In this document: in pieces, positions 1 through 9,431 of the stretch
Position numbering within the stretch: position 1 is the stretch's first letter
How the letters are laid out: the number at the start of each line of letters is the position of its first letter
Assembly (NCBI RefSeq): GCF_000374065.1
Contig: NZ_KB893248.1
Coordinates: 100,541 to 164,540 of the forward strand
DNA length: 64,000 nt
Source: Spirosoma luteum DSM 19990
GTDB lineage: Bacteria > Bacteroidota > Bacteroidia > Cytophagales > Spirosomataceae
Direction: 5' to 3'
Position numbers and translations under genes: made by a program
Notes under the pieces: generated by a model
The model's database searches: none
The model's input: the letters and a program-made list of their open reading frames with translations, nothing else
What the model was told of the DNA's origin: nothing

Positions 1-1939
1 TGCCGTCCTGCAACCGCGCCCACCAGTTCACTTTCCAGCCCATACTCCACCCCGTCGACACATCGCCCCGGTGAATCAGCGTCGTTCGGGCTGCGTTGAA
101 CAGCCCGGGCGTGCGGTAGGGCGAAAGCTGGTTCGACGGAAACAGGCCGTACAAATGCGAAATATGCCGGTGTTTATCGGTTGGATCGTCGATGTCTTCC
201 AGCCACTCCTGCAATTGCCCGTGCTGACCAATGTGCATGGGCGGTAGCTTGCTGCGCATCTGCTTCAGGGTATCCACGAAAGCAGCATCTTTCTTCAGCA
301 CTTCAGCAGCCCGAATGGTAGTGGTGAATACGTCGAAGGCAATCTGGTTATCCATCGTAGTACCCGCATCCAGCGAGGAACCTCCGTGTGCTTTGGGAGC
401 ATTCTCGGGCGACGTACCCGGCGTGACAACCAGCCAGTGGTATTTGGGGTGCTCAACGAGGTAATCGGTGTAAAACAGGGCGGCTCCTTTCAGAATCGGG
501 TATACTGACGCCAGGTACATCTCGTCGCCATTGTAGAGGTAATGCTCCCACAAGTGCTGACTGGTCCAGCCGCCACCGGCCACCCACATACCCCACATCG
601 CGCCATCGACAGCACCCGTTGCCCGCCAGATGTCGGTGTTGTGGTGGGCCATCCAGCCCCGTGCCCCGTACATCACCCGCGCCGTTTCCTGCCCCGTCTC
701 CGACATGTCGCGAACCATCTGCAAAAACGGCTCGTGCAGTTCGGCCAGGTTCGTTTTTTCGGCGGGCCAGTAGTTCATCTGGGCGTTGATGTTGATGGTG
801 TATTTGCTATCCCAGGGGGGCTTCATTTTGTTGTTCCAGATGCCCTGAAGGTTAGCGGGCTGTCCCCCTGGTTGCGAGGACGAAATCAACAAATACCGGC
901 CATATTGGTAATACAGCGTCACCAGTTGTGGGTCGCTGACCGACCGAAAGTTTTTCAGTCGCTCGTCGGTGGGGAGCTTGGTGGCATCGACTGAAGGCCT
1001 GGTAGTAGTGCCCAGGTTGAATTTAACCCGGTTAAAATAATTTTGGTAAGCGGCAACGTGTGATGTCAATAGGGTCGCGTATGACTTCGGATAAGCCCTG
1101 GTTAAATAGTCGGTTGCCCGCTGGTTTTCGTCGCCATTGACGTCGTGGTAATTCGTAAAATTGGTGGCAATGGAAATGTAGATGGTGGCACTGTTTGCTC
1201 CGCGTACCGTAAGCGCCGTATCACTGGCAGACAGGCTGCCGCCCTGCGTTTTAATGCGGGTAATGCCTTTGAACCGAACCACGCTTTTTACGCCTTCGTG
1301 GTCCGACGTTGTAGCCGCAATGGTCAGTTCATTGGCGGATGTTTTAATGACTGGTTGATTATGCTGGGTGGTGTAGGAAGCGGAAAACGAGATAGCCCCG
1401 GGCTTGTTTGCCGTTAGTTGCATGACAATAATGCGGTCGGGAAACGAAGCCAGCACTTCGCGGGTGTACGCAACGCCATCGACGGTATAGGTCGTTTTGG
1501 CCACAGCCCGCTCAATATCCAGTTCGCGGTAATAATTCGTGTAGTTCTCGTGTCCGGCAAACGTCAGATTCAGGTTACCCATAGGCTGAAACATTTGCCC
1601 GTTCGACTTTTTGGAGATAATGCTCTTGTTGGCCAGCTGCTCCGCTTCTTTTTGTTTGCCATCAAAAATCAGTCGCCGTACTTCAGCTAAAGCCGCCAGT
1701 GCATTCGGGTTATCATTTCGGTTCGGGCCACCTGACCAGAGGGTATGTTCGTTGAGCTGGATCGTTTCTTTCTCTACGTTTCCGTAAACCATTGCTCCCA
1801 GTCGGCCATTGCCAATGGGCAGGGCATTTTCCCAGGTTTGGCCCGATGGGTTATTATACCAAAGTTTTAGCGGTGACTTTGTTTGCGAGAAACAAGCCGA
1901 TGATACCGTCAGAAAAAAGAAGCAGAAAAATTGTCTCAT
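1..1939 (-). CDS. GH95 alpha-L-fucosidase-like glycoside hydrolase, 3' end cut by window edge
   Basis: I translated this from the minus strand; it has 646 codons before the window edge, against about 800 in a full family member. Residues 1-19 form a signal peptide, so the enzyme is probably periplasmic or surface-located. An N-terminal GH95-type domain (LWYNNPSGQTWENALPIGNG, about residues 26-45) is followed by the catalytic (alpha/alpha) barrel. Family hallmarks are NINAQMNYW (N383 and N385, matching the catalytic asparagines of GH95), PGTSPEN (E512, matching the general acid) and HRHISHLYGLFP near residue 590. GH95 enzymes remove terminal alpha-1,2-linked fucose or galactose by inversion. 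It lies 171 bp downstream of susD, behind a hairpin, as the last visible gene of the polysaccharide locus. The family call is firm; the true substrate is inferred. Confidence 0.93.
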   Translation of the reverse strand, partial: MRQFFCFFFLTVSSACFSQTKSPLKLWYNNPSGQTWENALPIGNGRLGAMVYGNVEKETIQLNEHTLWSGGPNRNDNPNALAALAEVRRLIFDGKQKEAEQLANKSIISKKSNGQMFQPMGNLNLTFAGHENYTNYYRELDIERAVAKTTYTVDGVAYTREVLASFPDRIIVMQLTANKPGAISFSASYTTQHNQPVIKTSANELTIAATTSDHEGVKSVVRFKGITRIKTQGGSLSASDTALTVRGANSATIYISIATNFTNYHDVNGDENQRATDYLTRAYPKSYATLLTSHVAAYQNYFNRVKFNLGTTTRPSVDATKLPTDERLKNFRSVSDPQLVTLYYQYGRYLLISSSQPGGQPANLQGIWNNKMKPPWDSKYTININAQMNYWPAEKTNLAELHEPFLQMVRDMSETGQETARVMYGARGWMAHHNTDIWRATGAVDGAMWGMWVAGGGWTSQHLWEHYLYNGDEMYLASVYPILKGAALFYTDYLVEHPKYHWLVVTPGTSPENAPKAHGGSSLDAGTTMDNQIAFDVFTTTIRAAEVLKKDAAFVDTLKQMRSKLPPMHIGQHGQLQEWLEDIDDPTDKHRHISHLYGLFPSNQLSPYRTPGLFNAARTTLIHRGDVSTGWSMGWKVNWWARLQDG

Positions 1940-2051
1940 TGAACGTTTACGGAGCTACCCATTACCACATATACTTTGTTCAGGCAGGCACCTACGCTTA
2001 TAATTAGAGGAGGTATATACCTGTAAACCAACCACCATGACACCTGAAAAG

Positions 2052-2084
2052 GATGGAAGAGGACAAGGAATGGCCTCTTCCATC
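2052..2084 (-). terminator. Intercistronic hairpin after susD
   Basis: A perfect 11-bp stem (2052-2062 with 2074-2084) and an 11-nt loop lie between susD and the GH95 gene. Read on the minus strand the stem is followed by CCTTTT. This is a weak intrinsic terminator or mRNA-processing hairpin that would lower GH95 expression relative to susCD. Confidence 0.55.
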
Positions 2085-2110
2085 ACTCGATTTATGTTGC
2101 CTGCTAATCG

Positions 2111-3931
2111 CTAATACCCGGGGTTCTGCGGGAATGCAGGGCCATCAACTACCCGGTCGATCTGGTTCTGCGGAATTGGCCGCAGCATGTGATAATCCTG
2201 AATGTTGGCGGCCGCTTCCGGATTCCAGGCCTTCACCCGACGAACCAGCGAACGGGTGCGGACCAGGTCGTGCCAGCGCTGCCATTCCCCAAAGAGTTCA
2301 CGGCTGCGTTCATCCAGAATGAAGTCCACTGTCACGTCGGCAGCGGTAATGGCCATGGCGGTTGCGGCCGCTGCGTTTTGAGCCGCCGTGTTCGTTTTCC
2401 GGAAGGCAGCCCGCTGTCTGACAACGTTGAGCAGAGTGGCTGCCTGGGTGGTATTGCCGGCTTTCAGATACGCTTCGGCACCCGTCAGGTAAACGTCCGC
2501 GAAACGATACAGCACGGCAGGCCGCGTTGACGGGTCGTTGAAGTTCGAGCCCCGGCTGGGGTCCATGAACTTCTTTAGGGCCGGAAAAATTCCGTTATTC
2601 CACAGGCTGGGCGGTACCACTATGCCCTTAAATGGACGGGTTCCCACGAACTGGGGCGCGCCAGCCACTTCGAAATCAGGCAACCAGACGGCAGTGTCGG
2701 CTCCAACTACCGTTGTATAGCTAATACCCCGCTTGTTATTGGCAGCGGTAGCTGGGTTGGTAACAGCCGTATTAGCGATGTACACTGTGTAGAACGAGTT
2801 GGCAAACCGGGTGTCGACACTCCGATTCGTGAATGCCTGATCGAGGAAATAACTCTTACCCACGTTAGGACCCGTTTTCTGTTTGTCACTGTTGGGACGC
2901 ATCCGAATGTAAGGGCGTCCGTACTGCGAGTCCCGAATCATACCCGACGTGCCACTATTAACAAAGTTACCGGCTGCATTGACGAATGAGTTGATGCCAC
3001 TGTTGTTCGGATAGTTCCAGTTGGTGAACCAGGGTGATAAGTTTTGAGCGGCTCCGCCACCAGCGGCCCCGCCGACGGTGTAGTAACCAAACTTGGGGTC
3101 TAGTACGTGATCGCTCACAAACATGCTCTCTTTACCGTAGTCGTTGGCGGGCACAAACGCATCGCCGTAATCGGCCCATAGGTCAAGACCATACGTCCCT
3201 TTGTTGGCAATAATGTCAGCGCAAATGGTGGCTGCCTGCGTAAAGTCTGCGGCTGTGTTGTTGAGCCAGCCACGAGTCAGGTAGGCTTTGGCCAGCAGCA
3301 GTTGCGCTACGGGTTTGGTGGCGGCTTTACCTAGGAACGGAGCTGTTGGGGTATTGGGCAGGTCGGCCGCTGCTTCGGTCAGGTCCTTGATAATCTGCTC
3401 GTACACCTGCGCTACCGGCTGCCGCGATGCTGCCTGAGACGGCACCGTAATGAACGTGGTACTCAGCGGTACATCGCCCCAGGTCTGCACCAGATAGAAG
3501 TACCAGAATCCGCGTAGAAACTTGGCCTGCGCCAGGTATTGCTTACGGGTCGCTTCCGGCAAATCAATCGTAGCACCATATTGCAATACGCCGTTCAGGG
3601 TGTTGATGTCCTGGAACGCTACGCCCCATGCCGCGCCGAAGTTACTGCCATTGAGACCGTTGTAGGTGTAGGCAGGCCCCCCGCCCGAGCTGGCACCCTG
3701 CAAAAAATCATCGGTACCAGCCTGCATTTCAACAGTAAACCCTTCGGTTGCCCACTGACCCCGGATGTCGTTATACACCCCGGCAATACCCCCCAGTACA
3801 CCCGCGGAGCTGTTGAAATAGGAAGGGACAATCTGAGACTGTGGGTTCTCTTCCAGAATCTTTTCGCAACCGGAGCCAAGAAAGGCGGTCAGACAGAGGA
3901 TCAGGCCAATTTTTATCGTTTTCGTTGTCAT
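2111..3931 (-). CDS. RagB/SusD family surface glycan-binding lipoprotein
   Basis: This 606-residue protein starts with a lipoprotein signal (lipobox LGSGC, lipidated Cys22). The body has the SusD layout: a helical TPR-like scaffold near ...KFLRGFWYFYLVQTWGDVPL and the conserved C-terminal RPIPQNQIDR...NPGY ending. SusD proteins sit on the outer-membrane surface as a lid on their SusC partner and capture oligosaccharides. It follows susC by 8 bp, so the two are co-transcribed. With a GH10 xylanase and a GH95 fucosidase alongside, the ligand is probably a hemicellulose fragment, though this is inferred from neighbours only. The family call is secure. Confidence 0.95.
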   Translation of the reverse strand: MTTKTIKIGLILCLTAFLGSGCEKILEENPQSQIVPSYFNSSAGVLGGIAGVYNDIRGQWATEGFTVEMQAGTDDFLQGASSGGGPAYTYNGLNGSNFGAAWGVAFQDINTLNGVLQYGATIDLPEATRKQYLAQAKFLRGFWYFYLVQTWGDVPLSTTFITVPSQAASRQPVAQVYEQIIKDLTEAAADLPNTPTAPFLGKAATKPVAQLLLAKAYLTRGWLNNTAADFTQAATICADIIANKGTYGLDLWADYGDAFVPANDYGKESMFVSDHVLDPKFGYYTVGGAAGGGAAQNLSPWFTNWNYPNNSGINSFVNAAGNFVNSGTSGMIRDSQYGRPYIRMRPNSDKQKTGPNVGKSYFLDQAFTNRSVDTRFANSFYTVYIANTAVTNPATAANNKRGISYTTVVGADTAVWLPDFEVAGAPQFVGTRPFKGIVVPPSLWNNGIFPALKKFMDPSRGSNFNDPSTRPAVLYRFADVYLTGAEAYLKAGNTTQAATLLNVVRQRAAFRKTNTAAQNAAAATAMAITAADVTVDFILDERSRELFGEWQRWHDLVRTRSLVRRVKAWNPEAAANIQDYHMLRPIPQNQIDRVVDGPAFPQNPGY

Positions 3932-3939
3932 GTCGGAAA

Positions 3940-6900
3940 TTAGAATTTAAGATTTACGCCGAATGTGAATTGCCGAATAGGCGGGTTGTTCAGGTTTACA
4001 GCGATTTGACGCTCAGGGGTTGCCCGGTTTCCCGACTGGTCATTAAGTGTTGACTGACCGGTAGCGTAGCTGTTCCCCTCAGGGTCGATAGCCAGATTCT
4101 GGCTCACCAACGGCGAATACAGGATGAACGGGTTCGTGGCGTTGAAGTAGAGTCGGGCCGAGCTGGCACCCACCTTCTTAAGCAACTGGCTGGTAAAGGT
4201 GTAGCCCAGGTTGATACTTCTTACTTTGACGAACGAACCGTCATAATAACCCAGGGTCGATCCGAACCATTGAACAGCGCCACCGGCATCCGGTGCCGGG
4301 AAAGCGTTGGTTGGGTTGGTATCGGTCCAGTAGTCTGTTTTTACCTGGTTTATCCGGCCCTGGTTGAAGAACGCAAATCCGCCCGAACCAGTCGAGTTAC
4401 CCGTCAGGTAAGGGACAACGACTTTCATCCCCATCCGGGCGAAGGTTACGATCGAGGCATCGAAGTTTTTGAACGTAAACCGGTTAGTAAGACCCCCTTC
4501 CCACTTGGGCTGGAAATTGCCCAGTATTTGCCGGTCAGCCGGGTCAATTTTATTATCACCATTGATATCCTGAACCCTGATTTGTCCGGGAAACTGCAGG
4601 GGCGAGGTTTGCCGGGTTATGTCCGGCTGATCGGCTGTTTGCCAGATACCAATCTTGTTGTAGTCGTAGATGACCGAAAGGGGTTGTCCAACAAACCAGC
4701 CCGCTCCTACGTTCGACTGTTCGGTTGGGGTGGTAAGCTGGGTAATTTTTTCCCGGTTAAAGAAATAAATCACATCGGCACTCCAGTTGAATCCACCGGG
4801 CTTTCTGAAAATATCAAACGTCAGCGATGTTTCCAGACCCCGGCCTTCGGTTTTTCCCAGGTTTTTCAGGGTCGAACCAGCCCCGTTGCTGGGGGGCAGC
4901 GGAACAGACAGCAGAATGTCTTTGGTTTTCTGAAGATACCAGTCGACCGTACCCGTGATACGGTTATTTAGGAAGCCAAAATCAACCCCGATATCAACTT
5001 GCGACGTTGACTGCCAGCCGAGGTCGGAAGCAGGCAGGCTGGTAACGGTATAGGCCAGTTGCTGACCGGCGGTGCCAAGGCCGAAATTGTAATAACCCGC
5101 CGATAGCGCCCCCAGGGTAGAGTAGGCGCCTACGTTCCGGTTTCCGGAGATACCCCAGCCACCTCTCAGTTTCAGGTTCGATATGGCAGGAACACGTTTC
5201 ATGAACGGCTCATCGATAATATTCCAGCCTGCCCCAACGGCGGGGTAGTTGAAATACCGGTTCTGTGGCGACAGCGTAGACGAACCATCCCGGCGCAGCG
5301 TTAACGTCAGCAGGTAGCGGTCGTTGAAGCTGTAATTGACCCGACCCATATAAGACAGCAACCCGGTTTCGGTAAACGAGTTACCAAAGTCCGAATTGGC
5401 CAGTGGTGTACCGGATGCCAGCGAGAAGTTGGACGTTTTGATGTAGTCGGCGGGCACCCCCGTTATCGTAAACCGGCTTCCCAACGAGTGGTTTTGCGTA
5501 ATTTCATACAACCCTGTAAAGCCAAATTTGTGCTTGCCAACCGTTTTGTCGTAGTACAACAAGTGCTGAAGGTTGATATCCCAAAACTCCGTATTACTGA
5601 TCTCGGCATTAGAGGAGGACTGAACCGTGGCCTGGTTAAAATAGGTGAGCGGACCACCGTACCCATTGTAGTTCGACTGGCTGAAGTTCAGACCGGCATT
5701 GAACCGATAGCGCAAGCCATCAACAATATTCACTTCGGCATACAAACTATTGAACGTCCGTATAGACCGCGTCCGTCCCAGATACGCATCTTTTTTGGTG
5801 ATGATGGTTAGCGGGCTTATCCCGGCCGCATCGATTGAGCCTTCCGAGGGAAACAGGTTTACGGAGCCATCGGCAGTGTATGGAGAAGCCAGTGGGGTTA
5901 GCCGGACTAAGCCACCCGGAATACCACCACCGCCCGGCGTGTTTGTGTAGGTTAGCGTGTTCAGGGTATTTAGACCAATCTTGATCCGTTTCCCAAGGCG
6001 TTGATCAATGGTAGCGCGTATAGTATACCGTTCGAATTTCTGGCTGGGGATAATACCGGTTTCATTGAAATAACCGAGGCCGAGGGAGTACTGCGTATTT
6101 TCAACCCCACCCTGCAAACCCAACTGGTGATTGGTGTTGAAGCCGGGTTTATAAATCAAGCCCTGCCAGTCGGTAGAAACACCGGCGGCCAGTGCTTCCT
6201 GCTCTTTTGCTGTAAGCGGATAGGCGGTGGTTCCGGGAGCCGTACGATTGTATTTAGCCGCATCCTGTTTGAACTGAGCATACTCGGTACCATTCATCAC
6301 GTTATACTTGCCCATGATGTTGGTGATACCATGATAGCCGTCGTAGCTAAGAACAGGTTTTCCTATTTTCCCCCGTTTGGTCGTTACCAGAATAACCCCG
6401 CCTGCTCCCCGCGAACCGTAAATGGCCGTTGCTGAGGCATCTTTGAGGATTTCAAGGCTGGCAATATCATCCGGGTTAATGTCATTCAAACCCCCATAGG
6501 GGATTCCGTCGACCACGACCAGGGGACCATCGAGACCATCTCCATTGCCGGTTGTCAGGGAACGGTTACCCCGGATACGAATTGAGCCCTGCGAGCCGGG
6601 TGTCGAGCCGTTGCTGACAACTGTAACTCCGGCAGCACGGCCTTTCAACTGGTTGACCAGGTTAGGAGCGGGAACTTCCTTCAATGTAGCTTCATTCACC
6701 GAAACTACCGAGCCGGTAACGTCCCGTTTCCGCTGGGTTCCGTAGCCCACTACCACTACTTCTCCCAGGGTTTTATTGTCGACGGCCAGGGTTACATTGA
6801 TGGTTGACTGCGTACCGATGGGTATCTCCTGGGTGGCGTAACCGATGTACGAAAAAACCAGTACGTTACCAGCCTGACCAGGAACGGTAAGCCTGTAGTT

Positions 6901-7431
6901 GCCAGTCACGTCACTGGTTGTACCGCGCGTGGTGGATTTTATCTGAATGTTCACCCCCGGTATACCCTGCCCATCTTCTCCCGTTACCCGGCCCGAAATC
7001 TGTCGGTCCTGAGCCGCTTCCGATTGTCCATCGCTAAAGCTGGTTTGCTGAGTTGGAAGAGCCGTGGCTGTTTCCCTCTTTATCACGATTTGTTGACCAA
7101 CTACTTCGTAACTCAGATTTAAGGGCGTCAGAATTTGCGCCAGTACCTGCGAGAGTTGTTCATTTTTGGCCTGATAAGTGACCTTGCGTTTGGACTGAAT
7201 AATTTCCCGGCTGAAGAGGAACTGAACATTAGCGAGTTTTTCAATTCGCTTGATAATCGACTCCACATCCTGGTTTTGTGCCGAGATGCTGACGCGCCGG
7301 TTCAGTAATTCCTGAGCGTTGCCGTCGAAGGCAAAATTGATGTTCGTCAGGAAGATAGCAAGTATGATTTGCAGGCTCGAGATTTTCATGATCCTGACCC
7401 ATACGTTGCGGTTAATTGAAAGGTAGTGCAT
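3940..7431 (-). CDS. SusC/RagA TonB-dependent outer-membrane transporter with STN signalling domain
   Basis: The protein has 1163 residues. After an N-terminal export signal come a secretin/TonB short N-terminal (STN) domain (about residues 45-120, starting RRVSISAQNQDVESIIKRIE), a carboxypeptidase-regulatory-like domain (about 145-220), the VVVGYGTQ motif, a TonB plug and a 22-strand barrel. STN domains contact FecR-type anti-sigma factors, so substrate binding here can be signalled to the ECF sigma factor encoded just upstream. An internal ATG at 7389 (MKISSLQ) gives a shorter signal peptide; I kept the longer start because Cytophagales homologues often have such a leader. It imports the oligosaccharide delivered by the SusD lipoprotein. 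Confidence 0.94.
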   Translation of the reverse strand: MHYLSINRNVWVRIMKISSLQIILAIFLTNINFAFDGNAQELLNRRVSISAQNQDVESIIKRIEKLANVQFLFSREIIQSKRKVTYQAKNEQLSQVLAQILTPLNLSYEVVGQQIVIKRETATALPTQQTSFSDGQSEAAQDRQISGRVTGEDGQGIPGVNIQIKSTTRGTTSDVTGNYRLTVPGQAGNVLVFSYIGYATQEIPIGTQSTINVTLAVDNKTLGEVVVVGYGTQRKRDVTGSVVSVNEATLKEVPAPNLVNQLKGRAAGVTVVSNGSTPGSQGSIRIRGNRSLTTGNGDGLDGPLVVVDGIPYGGLNDINPDDIASLEILKDASATAIYGSRGAGGVILVTTKRGKIGKPVLSYDGYHGITNIMGKYNVMNGTEYAQFKQDAAKYNRTAPGTTAYPLTAKEQEALAAGVSTDWQGLIYKPGFNTNHQLGLQGGVENTQYSLGLGYFNETGIIPSQKFERYTIRATIDQRLGKRIKIGLNTLNTLTYTNTPGGGGIPGGLVRLTPLASPYTADGSVNLFPSEGSIDAAGISPLTIITKKDAYLGRTRSIRTFNSLYAEVNIVDGLRYRFNAGLNFSQSNYNGYGGPLTYFNQATVQSSSNAEISNTEFWDINLQHLLYYDKTVGKHKFGFTGLYEITQNHSLGSRFTITGVPADYIKTSNFSLASGTPLANSDFGNSFTETGLLSYMGRVNYSFNDRYLLTLTLRRDGSSTLSPQNRYFNYPAVGAGWNIIDEPFMKRVPAISNLKLRGGWGISGNRNVGAYSTLGALSAGYYNFGLGTAGQQLAYTVTSLPASDLGWQSTSQVDIGVDFGFLNNRITGTVDWYLQKTKDILLSVPLPPSNGAGSTLKNLGKTEGRGLETSLTFDIFRKPGGFNWSADVIYFFNREKITQLTTPTEQSNVGAGWFVGQPLSVIYDYNKIGIWQTADQPDITRQTSPLQFPGQIRVQDINGDNKIDPADRQILGNFQPKWEGGLTNRFTFKNFDASIVTFARMGMKVVVPYLTGNSTGSGGFAFFNQGRINQVKTDYWTDTNPTNAFPAPDAGGAVQWFGSTLGYYDGSFVKVRSINLGYTFTSQLLKKVGASSARLYFNATNPFILYSPLVSQNLAIDPEGNSYATGQSTLNDQSGNRATPERQIAVNLNNPPIRQFTFGVNLKF

Positions 7432-7484
7432 ATGTTTGCGTTATTTGTCGTTTTCTTACCGTGAAAATGTCAATAAAAACCCTG

Positions 7485-7567
7485 CCCTTCGCCTGAAGGG
7501 GAACATGCTGGAAGTAGCACATCAACTGGGTTATTACAGGCGGTAGTGTTAGACGCACTATCGCCTG
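7485..7567 (-). promoter_or_regulatory. Two tandem hairpins between fecR and susC
   Basis: Stem 1 is 7537-7548 with 7556-7567 (12 pairs including one G-T). Stem 2 is CCCTTC/GAAGGG at 7485-7490 and 7495-7500, and read on the minus strand it is followed after five bases by TTTTT. The 196-bp gap separates the sigma/fecR pair from susCD. The hairpins probably terminate or attenuate sigma/fecR transcription, leaving susCD to its own sigma-dependent promoter in the remaining 50 bp. I could not identify that promoter. Confidence 0.45.
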
Positions 7568-7627
7568 CTTTCTGCTAATTGGCGGTGATTGTTATAGCAT
7601 AGTTGCAGGGTTTAGAGTAGTTAGGTT

Positions 7628-8701
7628 TTAATTACAGCCCAGGCTCTGAATGACCACTTTGTTGTCGACAACTTCGTACGACGATTCGATGGCCAGGCAG
7701 ATAAGCTGAATCTTTTCGAGAAAAGGTACACCATCCAGCTTCCCGGTAAATGTGCAGCGGCTAAGCAATGAGCGGTCGTAGTGAATGGGCATGTGGTAGC
7801 TCGCTTCAAGCTGGTCAAAAATTTCCGGAACGGCCGTGTAGCTGAAGACAAATGGTCGGGCGATAATAGCGGATGGGTTTTCATCCGACAAAAAATCTGC
7901 GCTCTTCACTCCTTTCCCCGCTGTAGACCCAAGTTTTAGTGCCTCGTTTACATTGAGCACTACCGCTTTGTCCGGCGCGTTAACCGGTGTGACGGTTACC
8001 TTACCCGTTTTTACTTTCACGTAGGCCGTTTTATCCTGATCGGAAGAATGCACCTGAAAGCTGGTCCCCAGCACTTTAGTCGTTAAACTGGCCGTGTAAA
8101 CGATAAAGGGCTTGCCGGGGTCTTTAGTCACTTCAAAAAAACCATCGCCCTGTAAATATACCTCACGCAGTGCATGACTGGCCTGTTTACGAAACCGGAG
8201 CTGGCTATTGGTGGATAGTAATACCGACGATTTGTCGGGCAGGAGAACGACAAGGGCCTGCTCCGTCACATTCCGGACAGTCGTCCATTCCGCTTCGGGC
8301 GGGGTTTGTACTACCGGCTCATTTGTTTTGGTGAATGGAGCCAGGATAAGGTTGCCGGACTGCCACCAGACTACAAGACTAATGACCGCAGCAGCAGCAA
8401 CCCAGCGGCCCCACTGCCAGTTGATGAACGGCTTTCGGACGATGTACGCATCGGGCAACCGATCCAGAATACTCGCTGTCCGGTCATTGACCTGCTGGTC
8501 AGACAGAGTGATTTTTTTCCCCTGAATCAGGAGGAAAGTAGCTACTGCCTGCTCGTATAACTCCCGCTTTTCAGGATTTTGAGCCAACCATCGATTCCAT
8601 AGCTGCCGGTCTTTGGGCCGTCTTTCCGTTACCCACAACCGGAAAGCGGCATTGCCTATAAAATCTTCAACGGTTGTAGCGTTTTCGGGAAGCAGGTCCA
8701 T
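7628..8701 (-). CDS. FecR family anti-sigma factor
   Basis: This 357-residue single-pass inner-membrane protein has a cytoplasmic N-terminal part of about 110 residues that would bind the sigma factor. A transmembrane helix follows (WGRWVAAAAVISLVVWW). The periplasmic part holds the FecR domain (starting near EWTTVRNVTEQALVVLLPDKS) and a C-terminal DUF4974-like domain ending in VVIQSLGCN. It follows the sigma gene by 58 bp and precedes the STN-bearing susC. In this family FecR holds its sigma factor inactive until the STN domain of the loaded transporter signals to it. The role is secure from family and context. Confidence 0.93.
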   Translation of the reverse strand: MDLLPENATTVEDFIGNAAFRLWVTERRPKDRQLWNRWLAQNPEKRELYEQAVATFLLIQGKKITLSDQQVNDRTASILDRLPDAYIVRKPFINWQWGRWVAAAAVISLVVWWQSGNLILAPFTKTNEPVVQTPPEAEWTTVRNVTEQALVVLLPDKSSVLLSTNSQLRFRKQASHALREVYLQGDGFFEVTKDPGKPFIVYTASLTTKVLGTSFQVHSSDQDKTAYVKVKTGKVTVTPVNAPDKAVVLNVNEALKLGSTAGKGVKSADFLSDENPSAIIARPFVFSYTAVPEIFDQLEASYHMPIHYDRSLLSRCTFTGKLDGVPFLEKIQLICLAIESSYEVVDNKVVIQSLGCN

Positions 8702-8759
8702 TGGTACTATTCTACTATATTCAATGATAGTATGAAGATTAGGCCCGGCAATACCCTCG

Positions 8760-9350
8760 TTAAAGGAAAATAGTTTGACAAATAATGCAAATCGCGAAAA
8801 GAACAGGAGAAAGCCTGCTTTTCCGGAGTTTGGTAATTGCCTTCTGTAAAAAGTTAGACACCGACTGGCGGTTTACGTTCATAACCTCCGCTATCTCCGG
8901 AATGGATAAATCACTGTAATAACGCAGGTACAAAGCCTCCCGCTCGCGGGCGGGCAATGAATCCAGTTGGGCCTGCAAGGCATTGGTAAGCTGAGAGAGT
9001 GACTCCCGCTGGATGAGCAGGGTTTCGGAGTCGGTTTCTTCCGTAATTGATGTATCCCAGTCGAGTTCCTGAGTAGGCACCCTTTTTTGGGAGCGCAGGT
9101 ACTGAAGAACATGGTGCCTCAGTGCCTTGAACAGGTAATGCTTTACGGAAACGGTAGCATTTATCTGGTCGCGATTCTGCCACAATTGCAAGAATAACTC
9201 CTGCAGACAGTCTTCCACAACGGCTTCATCGACCATAAATTTCAGGCCATAGTGCTTCAGCGCCCGGTAGTAGCGTTCTACCAGGTAGCCAAGTGCCTGC
9301 TTATCGCCCTCACGATATAATTGCCATAAAGTCTGGTCCTGGGTAGTCAT
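8760..9350 (-). CDS. ECF RNA polymerase sigma factor of the SusC/FecR-linked type
   Basis: The protein has 196 residues. Region 2 covers about residues 20-90 (YRALKHYGLKFMVDEAVVEDCLQELFLQLW, then the promoter-melting part VSKHYLFKALRHHVLQYLRS). Region 4 is a helix-turn-helix at about residues 130-175 (LPAREREALYLRYYSDLSIPEIAEVMNVNRQSVSNFLQKA). It ends in a hydrophobic tail (SPVLFAICIICQTIFL), unusual for a soluble sigma factor and possibly a membrane contact. It begins the sigma-fecR-susC-susD series and probably drives susCD transcription. Confidence 0.94.
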   Translation of the reverse strand: MTTQDQTLWQLYREGDKQALGYLVERYYRALKHYGLKFMVDEAVVEDCLQELFLQLWQNRDQINATVSVKHYLFKALRHHVLQYLRSQKRVPTQELDWDTSITEETDSETLLIQRESLSQLTNALQAQLDSLPAREREALYLRYYSDLSIPEIAEVMNVNRQSVSNFLQKAITKLRKSRLSPVLFAICIICQTIFL

Positions 9351-9431
9351 GAGGTTTATGAATGTATGGGTCGATCAAAAAACGCAGGACACACTATTTA
9401 CTAAGTCCTACGGGTCTATGCAGCCTGATGA

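Noticed and set aside
4270..4971. A 233-codon open frame on the plus strand
   Set aside because: It lies wholly antisense to the STN-type susC gene, and its translation shows no recognisable family.
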